A DNA stretch of 64,000 nucleotides. Origin: Notospermus geniculatus. Its lineage: Eukaryota > Nemertea > Pilidiophora > Heteronemertea > Lineidae. Shown here piece by piece: positions 54,151 to 64,000 of this stretch (position 1 is the first letter of the stretch; the number at the start of each line of letters is the position of its first letter). Both the position numbers and the translations under genes were made by a program. The stretch spans positions 19,727 through 83,726 of the forward strand of contig NMRB01001996.1 of NCBI GenBank assembly GCA_002633025.1. Reading direction: 5' to 3'. The notes beneath the pieces are model-generated. The model saw nothing but the letters and a program-made list of their open reading frames with translations. It ran no database searches and was not told the DNA's origin.

Positions 54151-54389
54151 GTAATTGACACACGGATTTTGTCCCATCCAGGTCCGTAAAAAAATAGTTC
54201 AAATGGACTTTTGCGTTGTCGTATCCGGAAAACTAAGGTCAAACGGACTGAAAACTTTCCGGATCCGTGCGCCAATGAACCCCGCTTTAGCTGGTAAAAA
54301 ATTCCGGGCGTGAGTACCAGATTCAAGATGGCGGCGTTTGATTCTCCACTGATACCTTGATGGACACGAACAGTTCGCTTTAAGGTTAA

Positions 54390-54769
54390 AGCAAATGGCT
54401 CGCGGGGTTTGTTTTGATTTTTGATGGTACCTCACATAGACAGTGAATCTATTCTCCAGGCACAGCCGTGCTCCAGTCATAGGCAAAACCTGTGCAAATA
54501 TGCGAACGTGCACCAGGGGACGAGGTTCCATTAAAAATTTGTTAAAATGGGTTAATGACATTTACAAATTCAGTCGGTCAAAATGTACATTTTGTACTAT
54601 TCACATTGATTTCGAAGCGGCAGATTTTGCAGAATACGCCTCCGAGGTTTGGCTGTCTAATGCATTTCCCATTAAACTAAAATCCTTCTTTCGCCTTTTT
54701 CTCAAAACGGCGCTTGATTTGAGGACATGTCAACAAACAACTGTCAACAAACCCCGCGAGCGATTTGCT
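54390..54769. mobile_element. TTAA MITE at the stop codon of the 54.8 kb gene
   Basis: Ends AGCAAATGGCTCGCGGGG and CCCCGCGAGCGATTTGCT; TTAA at 54386-54389 and 54770-54773. The minus-strand stop TAA of the neighbouring frame is 54772-54770, inside that TTAA. The sequence before insertion would have kept the stop. Confidence 0.8.
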
Positions 54770-55801
54770 TTAATGCCTTTCCTTGTATATGTTAACGGTC
54801 TTCAGTAATTGTTTCCGCCTGCCGTGCGCTGTGCCTTTCCCATATTCGACGTCCAAAAATATTAAGTGCCCGTCCAGCCCAAAACCCATGGAAAGTTCCA
54901 AATTTACTCCCCTGACTTTCACTGGCAGACGAAAAGTCGGTCGAACCTGCCGGACCCGATTTTGTGTCCCGTCCCGAAATATGCTATCACGGTACTCACA
55001 CCTTACTTCATATATCCCGAGCAGGTAATAATTTTTCAGGAGGAAGGCACGGCCAAGTTTAGGCCCGCCAATGAAGGCTATCACGCGATTAGTCGAAGGA
55101 AAGATCTTTCTGCTCCAACTTCTGTAGGAATTTTTCTCTCGAAAAAGAAAAATGTCAACTTCCTTTTGTTTATAGCTAATCATCAGAAGCAGATCAGTTC
55201 GATGCACAAACTTTAAATCCATTTTTATAACTGTTTTTCGTGGCGGTTTACCAACAGGCCTTATTTGCTTGGCGTTAGTCATTCTGATACCTGCTACTAT
55301 TTCCTGAACGTTATAAAGGGTGATCGACAACCCCCTACCCCTATATAACAAACAATGAAAGACCATTTTCCGGTATTCGTCTCCAAACAAAAAAAATAAC
55401 CCCTTACTTCCACGCATGGAACACTTTTCCGTTCGGGGACGCTTGATTTTGCCCCCTAATCGCCCTTTCGTGACATCATAATAGGACATTCGCAGCGTCC
55501 TTTTGTTACAAACAATAATGCTATCTTTGAACATAATATTTCTAAGCACACCATTCCTTATTTGAAATGTCGCATCATGAGCTATCTTGAATGCATTTTC
55601 ATTCTTCCGTTGGTCATAAATGGTCACTCCGTATTTTACCGGCGCTAAGCAAAGTATGGTTATTACAAGAATACTCTCCCTTTGGTTGAGGTAGTTCACG
55701 ACATTCCGAGGGATGGCTCGCAAATTACGCGACATAATTATATGTATTGGTGGTATCACTTTTGCTTGTCGCTTAAGCTCGTAGCTAACGACACTCTGTT
55801 C
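54770..55801 (-). CDS. unrecognised protein, probable terminal exon (343 aa)
   Basis: Open for 344 codons including the stop. It begins directly after CCTATTCTAG at 55807-55802, a good 3' splice site with a pyrimidine-containing lead, in phase 0 (GAACAGAGT). The first methionine is 22 codons in. The protein is basic and rich in short beta-strand-like segments such as ILVITILC, GVTIYDQ, DLLLMIS and DIFLFRE, reminiscent of a beta-propeller, but no family motif is recognised. No transmembrane region or signal is clear. Length and lack of repeats set it apart from the surrounding MITEs. It could be a genuine last exon, a retained gene fragment, or a transposon-borne gene. Confidence 0.6.
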   Translation of the reverse strand, partial: EQSVVSYELKRQAKVIPPIHIIMSRNLRAIPRNVVNYLNQRESILVITILCLAPVKYGVTIYDQRKNENAFKIAHDATFQIRNGVLRNIMFKDSIIVCNKRTLRMSYYDVTKGRLGGKIKRPRTEKCSMRGSKGLFFLFGDEYRKMVFHCLLYRGRGLSITLYNVQEIVAGIRMTNAKQIRPVGKPPRKTVIKMDLKFVHRTDLLLMISYKQKEVDIFLFREKNSYRSWSRKIFPSTNRVIAFIGGPKLGRAFLLKNYYLLGIYEVRCEYRDSIFRDGTQNRVRQVRPTFRLPVKVRGVNLELSMGFGLDGHLIFLDVEYGKGTAHGRRKQLLKTVNIYKERH

Positions 55802-55827
55802 CTAGAATAGGCATAGACTACAATGTA

Positions 55828-55985
55828 CAGTCATTGACAAAAGTTTATCTCCACCTGACATCTTGAATATTTCAAATACCACTGGACCAATTTTAACAAG
55901 GTTTGTTGCACATGAAGGTATATATTGTTGGTCATATTTTTGCATTAAAACTTTGGATATTCGGAAATATCTTTATAATAGACAG
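55828..55985. mobile_element. Tc1-type fold-back, one arm
   Basis: TA then CAGTCATTGACAAAAG, matching 21314-21470. The rest is replaced. Confidence 0.7.
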
Positions 55986-56309
55986 GATTAGCACCTTTCC
56001 GACTCCGACTTCAACTACGAGAACGAATTGCAGTCCGCTGTGGACATCCTTGATTAAAACGAGTTGGTAGACGTTTTCAATTCATCAAACACCATATATT
56101 GAAGGCAGAAACATCTGGCCTTATAATAAATCGGAAATACGGATAAATTATGAATATTGAACTCGTAATCCTAGTCGTTACGACTTGAAATACGACTATG
56201 ATATTTGCGATTTAGGTGCACTTCCGATTACGAGTCAAAATTATTCTGCCACGAAGTTATGGCATTTTACGATTTGCAAACGTCTATCGAATCGTTTTTA
56301 TTAGCTCAC

Positions 56310-56742
56310 CCGTGAGCTTTTGTCGTCAGTCAGCGTCCGTCGTCCGTCGTCTGTCGTCCGTCGTCGTTGTCCGTTAGCAGGGCACGTTTCGTAACCGCTG
56401 GAGCTATTGATCTGAAACTTGGTACATATATACCCCTAGGTCAGATGACCTACGACACCAAGTTTCGGTCCGATTCGATTCTTGGCTTGGCCTCCAGGTG
56501 GCGTAAACCAAAAACACAAAAAGTGCAATAACTCCTTAACTAATGACTGGATCATCTCCAAATTTTTATCATAGGTGTATCTAATTAGGATACATAACAT
56601 ATATAACGGGTTTTTGATTTGACCTACTTTTCAAGGTCACGGAGGTCAAAGTTCGACAATAGTAACGAACCTGCCACAGTTCTTAATTATTTCACCGAGA
56701 GTCTTCATATCTTGCATAAACGTGTATTAGAGGGGTACCTTC
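56310..56742. repeat. GCCACCTGG / GACGACGG module repeat, inverted copy
   Basis: Complement of about 40480-40930: GGGCACGTTTCGTAACCGC, TACCCCTAGGTCAGATGACC, CCAGGTGGCG. Ends at an unresolved base. Confidence 0.75.
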
Positions 56743-56744
56743 NG

Positions 56745-56875
56745 ACTGGAACTTTCTAAGGATTTGTGGCTTTGTTTCATCAAAATATGTTGAGTGGTTG
56801 CTGAGATATCTGAGATTATCCTTAGAAAGTTGACCAACAAGTTACTTTGATATGCAACAAACCGTGTTAGAGTGA
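56745..56875. mobile_element. Tc1-type fold-back fragment
   Basis: Rearranged pieces of the 21314-22237 interior (GGAACTTTCTAAGGATTT, TGGTTGCTGAGATAT) and a degraded end. Confidence 0.6.
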
Positions 56876-57062
56876 GGCACTGATGAACATACCTCGCCGT
56901 GTTTGAGTGTCCGCAAACAATAAAGCGGCCATTTTGGCATAAGGGAGGCATTCTCAGTCATTACACAGGTGTAATGTGTGAGAATGCCCCCCGTATGACA
57001 AAGCCCGCTTTATTGTTCGGCGGACACCCAAATACAGAAAGACATGTTGATCAGTGCCTCCA
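56870..57062. mobile_element. 190 bp hairpin MITE
   Basis: GAGGCACTGATGAACAT pairs with ATGTTGATCAGTGCCTC, AACAATAAAGCGG with its inverse, and the centre is TTACACAGGTGTAA. Confidence 0.75.
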
Positions 57063-57169
57063 TCATTGTCACGTTGCCGTTTATTCCGTCAGTCTTTTGT
57101 TTGGGGGCATTGGCAAACGGGGGGCAGTGAAAAACATTACACCGGTTTTGGTGTGAACACGCGTTTATA

Positions 57170-57552
57170 GAGGTTATTCACTGACGTCACAACGGTCACG
57201 TGATTGAAAAGAATCGGCCATGTTGGCCGTCAAATGGCCTGCGACGACGTCAAAACTATCGCGTCATGATATTTTGACGTCAGGATCTGTGTGTCGACGC
57301 TGTGTTCATGCCGTGACGTCGCTTGACATTTTAAAGGGCCTCTAGAGGCAGCTCGCCATTAGGCTACTATCAGTACCGGTTCTTCGGCCAGCGGCGCCAC
57401 TTTAACGTAATAATCACTGGTACGAGGTATTCAACCTGGGTTTTCCCCGGGGTTTTCCCCTGCCATGCTGGCTGCCTCTAGAGGCCCTTTAACGGCCATT
57501 ATGGCGGCATCCTGTCGTCATGGATATGTGACGTCACGTGAAGAACCTCTAT
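57170..57552. mobile_element. CRE-rich MITE, copy 2, carrying another MITE
   Basis: Ends near ATAGAGGTTATTCACTGACGTCA and its inverse. Contains GTCACGTGA, several GACGTC words and GTGACGTCACGTG. It is interrupted by the element at 57335-57488. Confidence 0.8.
57335..57488. mobile_element. CTCTAGAGG MITE, short form, with empty-site support
   Basis: 154 bp; TTAA at 57331-57334 and 57489-57492. The parallel element at 58540-58768 runs through this position with no insert. Confidence 0.85.
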
Positions 57553-57571
57553 TGTCCGAGAAAATGCTTAC

Positions 57572-57832
57572 CTTCCTTGCATATATTCGGCTCCCCTTTA
57601 CTAAGACCACGTCCGATTTCCTCACGCATTGTGGTCGTTTGCTACTCAACTGACATTCCACCTCCATGTCCACATCATATATTATGTTAATTAGCGAACA
57701 ACCATCTCGCAAAATACAACATACGGCACACATGATGCTTGAAAAGACCGATGGTTTGCCGAGGTTTACATGAATTAAAGCGTAGCTGTTTACCACTTTG
57801 AAAAACGTGACGTCGATTAGAGCCTTCGGCAT
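57572..57832 (-). CDS. possible first exon (87 aa) of the 54.8 kb gene
   Basis: Opens with ATG at 57832 and runs 87 codons to AGGAAG followed by GTAAGC (57571-57566), a strong 5' splice site. The boundary is phase 0, the same phase as the acceptor at 55802-55803, so joining gives one 430 aa frame across an intron of about 1.77 kb. The residues include a cysteine-rich patch (MCAVCCILRDGC). It overlaps the end of a CRE-rich MITE by position only downstream of the donor. Without transcript data, the link to 55801-54770 is inference; chance splice-like signals are common. Confidence 0.4.
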
Positions 57833-58539
57833 GCTGGATTGTACAGTTTGTACTCAAAAACATCACTAAAAACAAAAAACCTGAAGCGACCCGCACACAG
57901 ACGAATACATCATGGCTTACCATTGTGTCTGTACTACCTCATACTTCGTACGCACAAACCCATGGAGAACTTCACCGGGATTTCTGTTTCTCTCGCACCT
58001 CAATTCGCCGTGCACCAATCAGGACACTTGTTAGCCAACCTCGCTTCCAGGTTGGCAACAAGCCAATTAAACCGACCGCTGTATATTTTGTGGTTGGAAA
58101 GTACATACTACTCGCATGAACTATGCTGTTGAACAAAAATACCGCCACTTTTCTAAACCAGAGAACGTAGATGTACAGAAAAACTGACGTGGTATTTAGA
58201 AATGTTCAGCTTTATTGCAAATGTTAACGAGCTATGGTGAAAAACGAAAACTAACAGCGGGAGTCAGTCCACAAACAGGAACATCCACTTGGAAACAGCT
58301 TCCCATTGCGAAGTTGGTCAAGGGTTTGTGCGAGCGTAGTCGGAGGGCGCAGTGATGTCACAACCCTTGGTGGTCAAGATGAGACGAGATTAACGCTCAG
58401 TTCCAACTTCTTGCTGACATTAGGTAGGATCTGTATCCCTCACACAAATTGCGATTACGATATGCGATATCGTAGTCGTAAGAAAGGCGAGCGATGCGGA
58501 ACCTCTCTGATAGCCTCCCGTCACGCGGCGACCCTGTGT

Positions 58540-58768
58540 TGTTTATAGAGGTTGTTCACTGAGGTCAGAACGGTTACGTTACTGCTAAGAATCGGCCATG
58601 TTGGCCATCAAATGGCCGGCGACGACGTCAAAACTGTCACGTCATGACATTTTGTCGTCACGATCTGTGTGTTGACGCTGTGTTCATGCCGTGACGTCGC
58701 TTGACATAGACGGCCAATACGGCGGCATCGTGTCGTCATTAATGTGACGTCACGTGAGCAATCTCTTT
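58540..58768. mobile_element. CRE-rich MITE, copy 3, uninterrupted
   Basis: TTTATAGAGGTTGTTCACTG to GAGCAATCTCTTTATAG; interior as in 57170-57552 without the CTCTAGAGG insert. Confidence 0.8.
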
Positions 58769-59065
58769 ATAGTGGTGCATGATCACGGTCCATTCAAAAG
58801 CGCCCCCCCCCCCCACCCACCACCAAAAAAAGTTCAGAGTGTGATTTCTATAAAATTGGGGCATTCGACCATACTGTACTGAAAGTACCAAAATCCGACT
58901 TTCGGAAAGGTTCCATTTTCAAGATGGCCGTCATTGACACTAAAATGTCCGCTAGAGAACCTTTTGCATAGAATTATAGCTTTGTTGTCGATTTCTTGGT
59001 TTTAGGGGTGAAGGGATCCACTGGATGGGTTGCATAACTCTCCATTCACCAAGAGTAGGCCTACA

Positions 59066-59203
59066 GGGGCCATATTCAATAAAGTCTTCCCAACTTTGCA
59101 TGCACGCAAGTCTATTGTTTGGCTGCACATGCCCTATTGTTCACTGACTGCCTTACAATAGATTTGCGTGCAGGCAAAGTTTCGAAGGCTTCAATATTAT
59201 GGT
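59066..59203. mobile_element. hairpin MITE, GGGGCCATATTCAATAAAG ends
   Basis: GCCATATTCAATAAAGTCTT pairs with the right side, and GCACGCAAGTCTATTGT pairs with ACAATAGATTTGCGTGC. Ends resemble the CCATATTCATAAAAC palindromes. Confidence 0.7.
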
Positions 59204-59772
59204 CCAAGAAATCCAAGATGGCTGGCAAAATGGCTGCCAAATACCATAAAGCCATAACCCGAGAACCGCTTGGCGTTGAATGGTGGTTTTTGTGTCTATC
59301 CGTTGGTTTTAGGGGTCAAAGAATCTGAGGGGATAGGTTACATAACCGGACCTCGCTTCACCAAGAGTATATAAATCCAAGATGGCCGCCAATGGGGAAC
59401 CCGCCCTACGGTTTATCCCGATAGGTCGGCGCTGCGCGCAGTTCTTCCGAAACGACGTCATTGACGTCATTTTAGTTGTTGACGTTGCGTCATGAAAAAA
59501 AATCCTGTACATTTTTCTACAGGAAAAATGATACAATACGTTGCTTTTATCGCCATCGTATCTCTACATTTTAAGAAAAAAAGGAATGAGTTTAAAAGAA
59601 AATTTCATCTGCTACATGATGACGTAAGTTTTACTGTCGGGCGACCAACACAAATGGTTTATTTTCACGCCAGAAATAAGTGGAAATAACGTAGAAAAAA
59701 GAGTATTCGGTACCACCGCTCCCAGCGCCACGTCGTGACGTTAGTGCGTGGGTTCCTCATTCCCACAAAAAT

Positions 59773-60165
59773 GGGGAGGTTTCGCAAATCTGACGAAAAA
59801 CGAAGTACGAAATACGAAATTGGACTTCATATCCATGACGTAATGCATTTCAGGAGATGGTTGGTACCCCAAATATCGCCTGCCGGTAGAGCGTCTTTTA
59901 GCATATTACGTTAAACCAATAGAGTAACGGTGTACCATAAACTTTGAAATTTATCTTTCGTTTCCACTTCGCAGATACGAAGCGGAAATTTATAAATTCA
60001 AGACGCACTATAACTCCTTCGGTCTTACACGACATGCTAAAAGACGCACTGGCAGCAGGGACATTTGTGGTAGCAACCATTTTCAGAAATATATTTGGTC
60101 CTGGAAATGAAGTTGAAATTCGTATTTCGTACTTCGTTTTTCGTCAGATTTGCCAAACCTCCCTA
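59773..60165. mobile_element. MITE, GGGAGGTTTCGCAAATC ends, copy 1
   Basis: GGGAGGTTTCGCAAATCTGA then ACGAAGTACGAAATACG, both inverted at the right end. An inner pair GAGCGTCTTTTAGCAT and inverse is also present. Confidence 0.8.
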
Positions 60166-60940
60166 TTGACCAAAACTCGAACGGGGAACCATTTGCCTCA
60201 GAGTGGTGGTTTTAGTGTCTGTCCATGACGTTTGTTACCTCCTATCTGCAGTCCGCATGCGCCAGGTTGTTACCAGTTTCCAACTCCCAACATGATTTTC
60301 GTAACCGGTATTCTGATTTGGCCCCAAAGATGGCGAAAGAACCTTTCATCCAAAATAAAACTTTCTTCAAAAAAGACGAATTCAGCTCCGCACTGCAGTA
60401 CAACACTAAAGAGAATAGATTCACAAGAACAAATGCGACTCTTCACCAACTGAACTAGGCAAAGCATTTTACGGCGTTTTCCCGTCGAACCGCTTTCTGC
60501 TTTCTGGCGCAGGATTGGTCCGTTGGTAGCTCTCATGCAATGTAGGTGATGGCAAACTCAGAAAGGACCAATGAAGCTGTCACGATAAATAGGCCCATTC
60601 AGTTTCCAATGAACCTGCATATAACTCACTACCTCAGCAGTTGCGACTAGTGGTTAAAACTATTGAATTGAAAGGGACATTCAGATCCTGATCAATTTCC
60701 AACACAAAAGGCATCCATTGTATAGGACCTGATTACTGTGTGCTGCCTTCTATCATAGTTATGATCCCCATTGTTATGTTGTCTAAAACCCAAGGTCAAC
60801 CACTAGATAAGCCTAAACTTCCCTTTGTTACCTGATCTGCAATTCGCGCATGAAATAAAGGTCTCTTCATCTCGTGATAAAGAGAGACAAAAAGCCGTTT
60901 GTATTGTGCATTATTGATGAATAGCAACCAATCAATAAGA
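60166..60940. other. spacer without recognised gene
   Basis: Short overlapping frames at 60225-60460 have no conserved character. No strong repeats. Confidence 0.4.
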
Positions 60941-60944
60941 GTGA

Positions 60945-62045
60945 GGTTTCGCAAATCTGACGAAAACACGAAGTACGAAATACGAAGTGAGGAGCCCGCG
61001 AGCTAACGCCACGAGGTGGCGCTGTCAGTGTAAGACCCGGAAGTCCTATTTTCGAACAGTATTTCCATTTGCTTCTTGCCCCAAAATATACCACTCTGTT
61101 TGGTTCGATTTTGATTAAATTACACGGCCCTGTTTCATTTTCAAAGTTCTCCACATATCACTGTTTTGTTTCGTCGGAAATGCCACAGGATGCCAATATT
61201 GACAACGTCATTTGAGGACTCAAAATTCCGCGGAAAAATGTGTCGCAAAATGTACAATGTTTTGAAGGCGCAACCTCAACAGCGAAAAAAGTGACGTCGG
61301 TATGTCATTCGGTCTCATACTCGCTGCGCCATCTATTATTCTAGGTTGTCACGCGGGTTCCCCAATGGACTTCATTTCCATCACGTAATGTATTTCAGGA
61401 GATGGTTAGTATCACAAATATCGCCTGCTGCAAGAGCGTCTTTAGCACATGACGTTAGACGAATAGGGTTACGGTGTATATTAGACTTTGAAATTTAACT
61501 TTCGTTTCCACTTCGTAGATACATGTACAGGGGCGGATCCAGGGGGGGAGCAGGGGGTGCGCACCCCCCCCTTCCGGGACAGAGTGCCCTTTTTCGGCAT
61601 AGGGTGCCTTTTTCGGCAGGGAGTGCCTTCTTCGCCCCCAAACTCCGGGACCTTCGTATGGCCCCGTCCCGCCCCGTCCAGGTCGCTCTCGCCATGCTCG
61701 CCTTTCATCGAGGATGCTATTCACACATGTAGGCTAACGAATTCGAATTTCGGGCTTCAAATTACGGAAATCGATGTGAATCTGAATCCATTGTTTGCAT
61801 AGCATATGATGTATATATGTTTAAATCTAAGTCCCTGAAGAGGCCTGGGCTTTTCCATAGGGTATTGCCCTTTTGGCCCTGTCTGCACCCCCCGTAGGCA
61901 AAATCCTGGATCCGCCCCTGCATGTACGAATAGAAATGGAAATTTAAAAATTCAAGATGCACCATAACTCTCTCGGTCTTACATGATATACTAAAAGACG
62001 CACTGGCAGCAGGGGTATTTGTGGTACCAACCATCTCCTGAAATA
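60945..62045. mobile_element. GAGGTTTCGCAAATC MITE, copy 2, with two inserts
   Basis: Matches 59773-60120. Interrupted at about 60985-61360 by a segment with GAGGAGCCCGCG and CGCGGGTTCCCC ends, and at 61528-61920 by a hAT-like MITE. Confidence 0.75.
61528..61920. mobile_element. hAT-like MITE, CAGGGGCGGATCC ends
   Basis: 393 bp with ends CAGGGGCGGATCCAGG and CCTGGATCCGCCCCTG, flanked by CATGTA on both sides (7 of 8 bp match if extended). The paralogous copy at 59985 reads GATACGAAG without an insert. Confidence 0.8.
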
Positions 62046-62389
62046 CATTGCTCCGAACTTATAAAGGATGTCTATCTCTTAGACAAGTCTAACTCGCCAA
62101 GAGAAGTCTAAATCAGTCATCTTGCTTGAACTGCGATTACAGAAGCTTAGACCTACATGTTTTGATCGCGCGTCGGACGCCGATGGTCGTGCGTCGAAGT
62201 ATGAACGAGGCAATGGCGGTCTCAAATACGTCTCAGCCTTATTCGTCTGTACGCGCCTAGCTTTAAGGTTCCCTGGCCTTGACTCGCATTACACTCTTAA
62301 AAAATTCTTGTCACCGCAACTTGTCTGCGAATATTGACGAGATGCTTTAGTCAGTCTGACGAGTTACGTCATTCATGACACGATTTACT

Positions 62390-62600
62390 TGTCATGGCGA
62401 GTGGCACATCTCTAGGGGTTATGTCCATTAGTTTGTATGTTTCAAAGGTCGTAGGTTCGAATCCCGTCGTAGGATCTGAAATTAGGTAGGGTTTTTTCTG
62501 TCATATGTACCTGTTGTTAGTACTTGTAACTACCGTAAAACAGTCTCTTGGCGCATAATTTTTAATTTTTATTCAGCCTGAATGACAAAATGTATTTGTT
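62390..62600 (+). repeat. tRNA-derived SINE-like element
   Basis: TGGCGAGTGGC (62395-62405) and GGTTCGAATCC (62454-62464) are the clearest A and B boxes in the window, followed by about 130 bp of AT-rich body. The intervening arms do not fold as a tRNA. Confidence 0.55.
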
Positions 62601-63234
62601 TCAATGATAAGATGTCTTTATCCGAGGATGACAAATTGAAACCCTGTCAATTTAAGCATATGGCTGAGAACGAGTTCCAGCTTGTCAGTACGACGAGAAT
62701 TTTTTTAGGGTGTATAACCCACAAACTGTTTCAGGCGATAGTCTTTGTGACTCACCCTGTAAACGACCAAGTCGTTCTTTGATCCTATCATCCTTTAGCA
62801 GAACGTGTATCTCCCCAATTGCCATCTGATAGCCCGAAGCAGAGACGGAGAAGATCGGAGGATATATCAGTAGGCGACGATCTATTTCTCCCTCATTAGG
62901 GATCTGCTCAAGGCTGGCGATGTGTTCGTATCTACACCGACACTGTGATATGACAAATGGTTTTCTTTGATCATCCTGGCTTTATTGGCGGCAATTTTCC
63001 TCTAACTGGGTATACAAATTAATTCCTCTTTTGGAGGAAGAGTTCACTGGTCTGATAATGTAAAATACGTTAAGGCCGGTGTAATGTTTTTCAGTGTGGC
63101 CATTTTTCTGTGTGACTTCCACTGTTCGGAACACACTGGGGAACGGACTCGCTGTTACACCGGTTCACACCAAAACCGGTGTAACGTTTAGCGGAGCAAG
63201 TCAAATTTCCCTCAGATTCTTTCTTTCTTCATTG
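62601..63234. other. spacer with ACACCGGTGTAA words
   Basis: Repeated TTACACCGG or its inverse near 63080, 63155, 63178 and 63490 (also at 57143) suggests MITE ends. No supported gene. Confidence 0.4.
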
Positions 63235-63390
63235 TTCACATGCATTTCATGGGCTCAGCCATGTTTGGTGACGTCAGATCTACCTTTGGCTAATCAGATT
63301 CGGATGCTTAGATCTGGACACTCGCCACCTAGCGGTAACGAAAGTTGTAGTCTTTTCTACCAGATTCGCCTGTGTAACTAGCGCGAGATG
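63235..63390. repeat. copy of the right part of the 9350-9985 element
   Basis: Shares GCATTTCATGGGCTCAGCC-like and TAATCAGATTCGGATGCT and CCACCTAGCGGTAACG words with 9825-9960. The target duplication end is absent. Confidence 0.65.
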
Positions 63391-64000
63391 ATGGTGAAGC
63401 TAGACTATATGGGACAGAGGGAAACGTGTCAATCTATCTGCCAGCGTTTCCCAAACTATGAGGGAAACCTGACATACAGAAACCTCGCAGATGTTACACC
63501 GGATTCAGGTGTACCAGTGGAAAAGGTCCTGGGGATGTAAGTCCGGGACACAATAGCCTGCTATTGTATGGCTATATTCGAATGGTCGTGGCCTCTACAG
63601 TCATATATCTTAATCCCTGCTTTGAAACCCGACTTTGATTCCAGGGGGGCTAAGTCCCTGTCACACCAGACCCAACCGAACTGGCTCGAGGCGCGTTCGC
63701 ACTGCAGTCTCGGACCCGTTGGGGTACACTCGTCCCCAGTGGCCTCGAGCTTAATACTAGTTATACGCTCTCAACCACTGGCACAGATGGACCCGAATCA
63801 TGTTTCTGAACACTAGATGGCGCGAAATGTCATCCACCAATCAGCGACCAGTATTTCACGCAACTAGGGGAAAACATGAAACATTTTCTTATTGGTCGAT
63901 TTGGTCACGTGAGAAGTATCGTGGCATATTCCGGACTTTTCGTGTGATTTTGCCCCACGTTTTAGAATACATTCACTGCGAAATGAAAAGTTAACATACT
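63391..64000. other. terminal stretch, nothing recognised
   Basis: Several short frames, no domain, no clear inverted repeats. Confidence 0.4.

Overview
The window reads as animal nuclear DNA: intronless class A GPCR genes, many short inverted-repeat DNA transposons, tRNA-derived SINE-like pieces, frequent TAGGCCTA words, little CpG depletion, and assembly N runs. No bacterial or viral gene set is visible. A large invertebrate deuterostome genome (echinoderm, hemichordate or cephalochordate) fits best. That assignment is an inference from style, not from a diagnostic gene.

Layout. 1-2.9 kb is a nest of AGGGCCG-ended MITEs inserted in each other and in an older repeat. 3.1-4.4 kb is a 1.25 kb TTAA-flanked element. 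From 4.7 to 42.6 kb lies an array of seven paralogous intronless peptide-receptor-like GPCR genes. Six are on the minus strand (3' ends near 4.7, 13.8, 16.9, 18.9, 26.4 and 34.2 kb) and one is on the plus strand (41.5 kb). Five are intact at 356-365 aa. One (4.7 kb) is open but has a replaced N-terminus and an altered C-terminus. One (16.9 kb) has lost its N-terminus and TM1. Each copy carries related 5' and 3' flanks, so the duplicated unit is larger than the gene. The units differ mainly by transposon insertions, notably chains of different MITEs sharing TTAA sites. The array is interrupted by a 3.28 kb transposon nest (7-10.2 kb), a 1.3 kb hAT-like nest (11.9-13.2 kb), a 924 bp fold-back (21.3-22.2 kb) and an assembly gap (30.8-31.4 kb).

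42.6-54.4 kb is almost entirely repeats: hairpin MITEs, an LTR-like segment near 44 kb, an element with ten copies of a 17 bp motif (49.95-51.88 kb), and four palindromes end to end (52.2-53.25 kb). The only other gene candidate is a possible two-exon minus-strand gene (57832-57572 joined to 55801-54770, 430 aa, family unrecognised), whose stop codon sits in the TTAA target of a MITE. 56-64 kb is again MITEs, including CRE-rich elements and SINE-like tRNA heads.

Functionally, the array looks like a lineage-specific chemoreceptor or neuropeptide-receptor expansion. The copies are nearly identical through TM2-TM5 and differ most around the extracellular end of TM6 and ECL3. The paralogous flanks give empty-site comparisons that date and define several transposon families directly.
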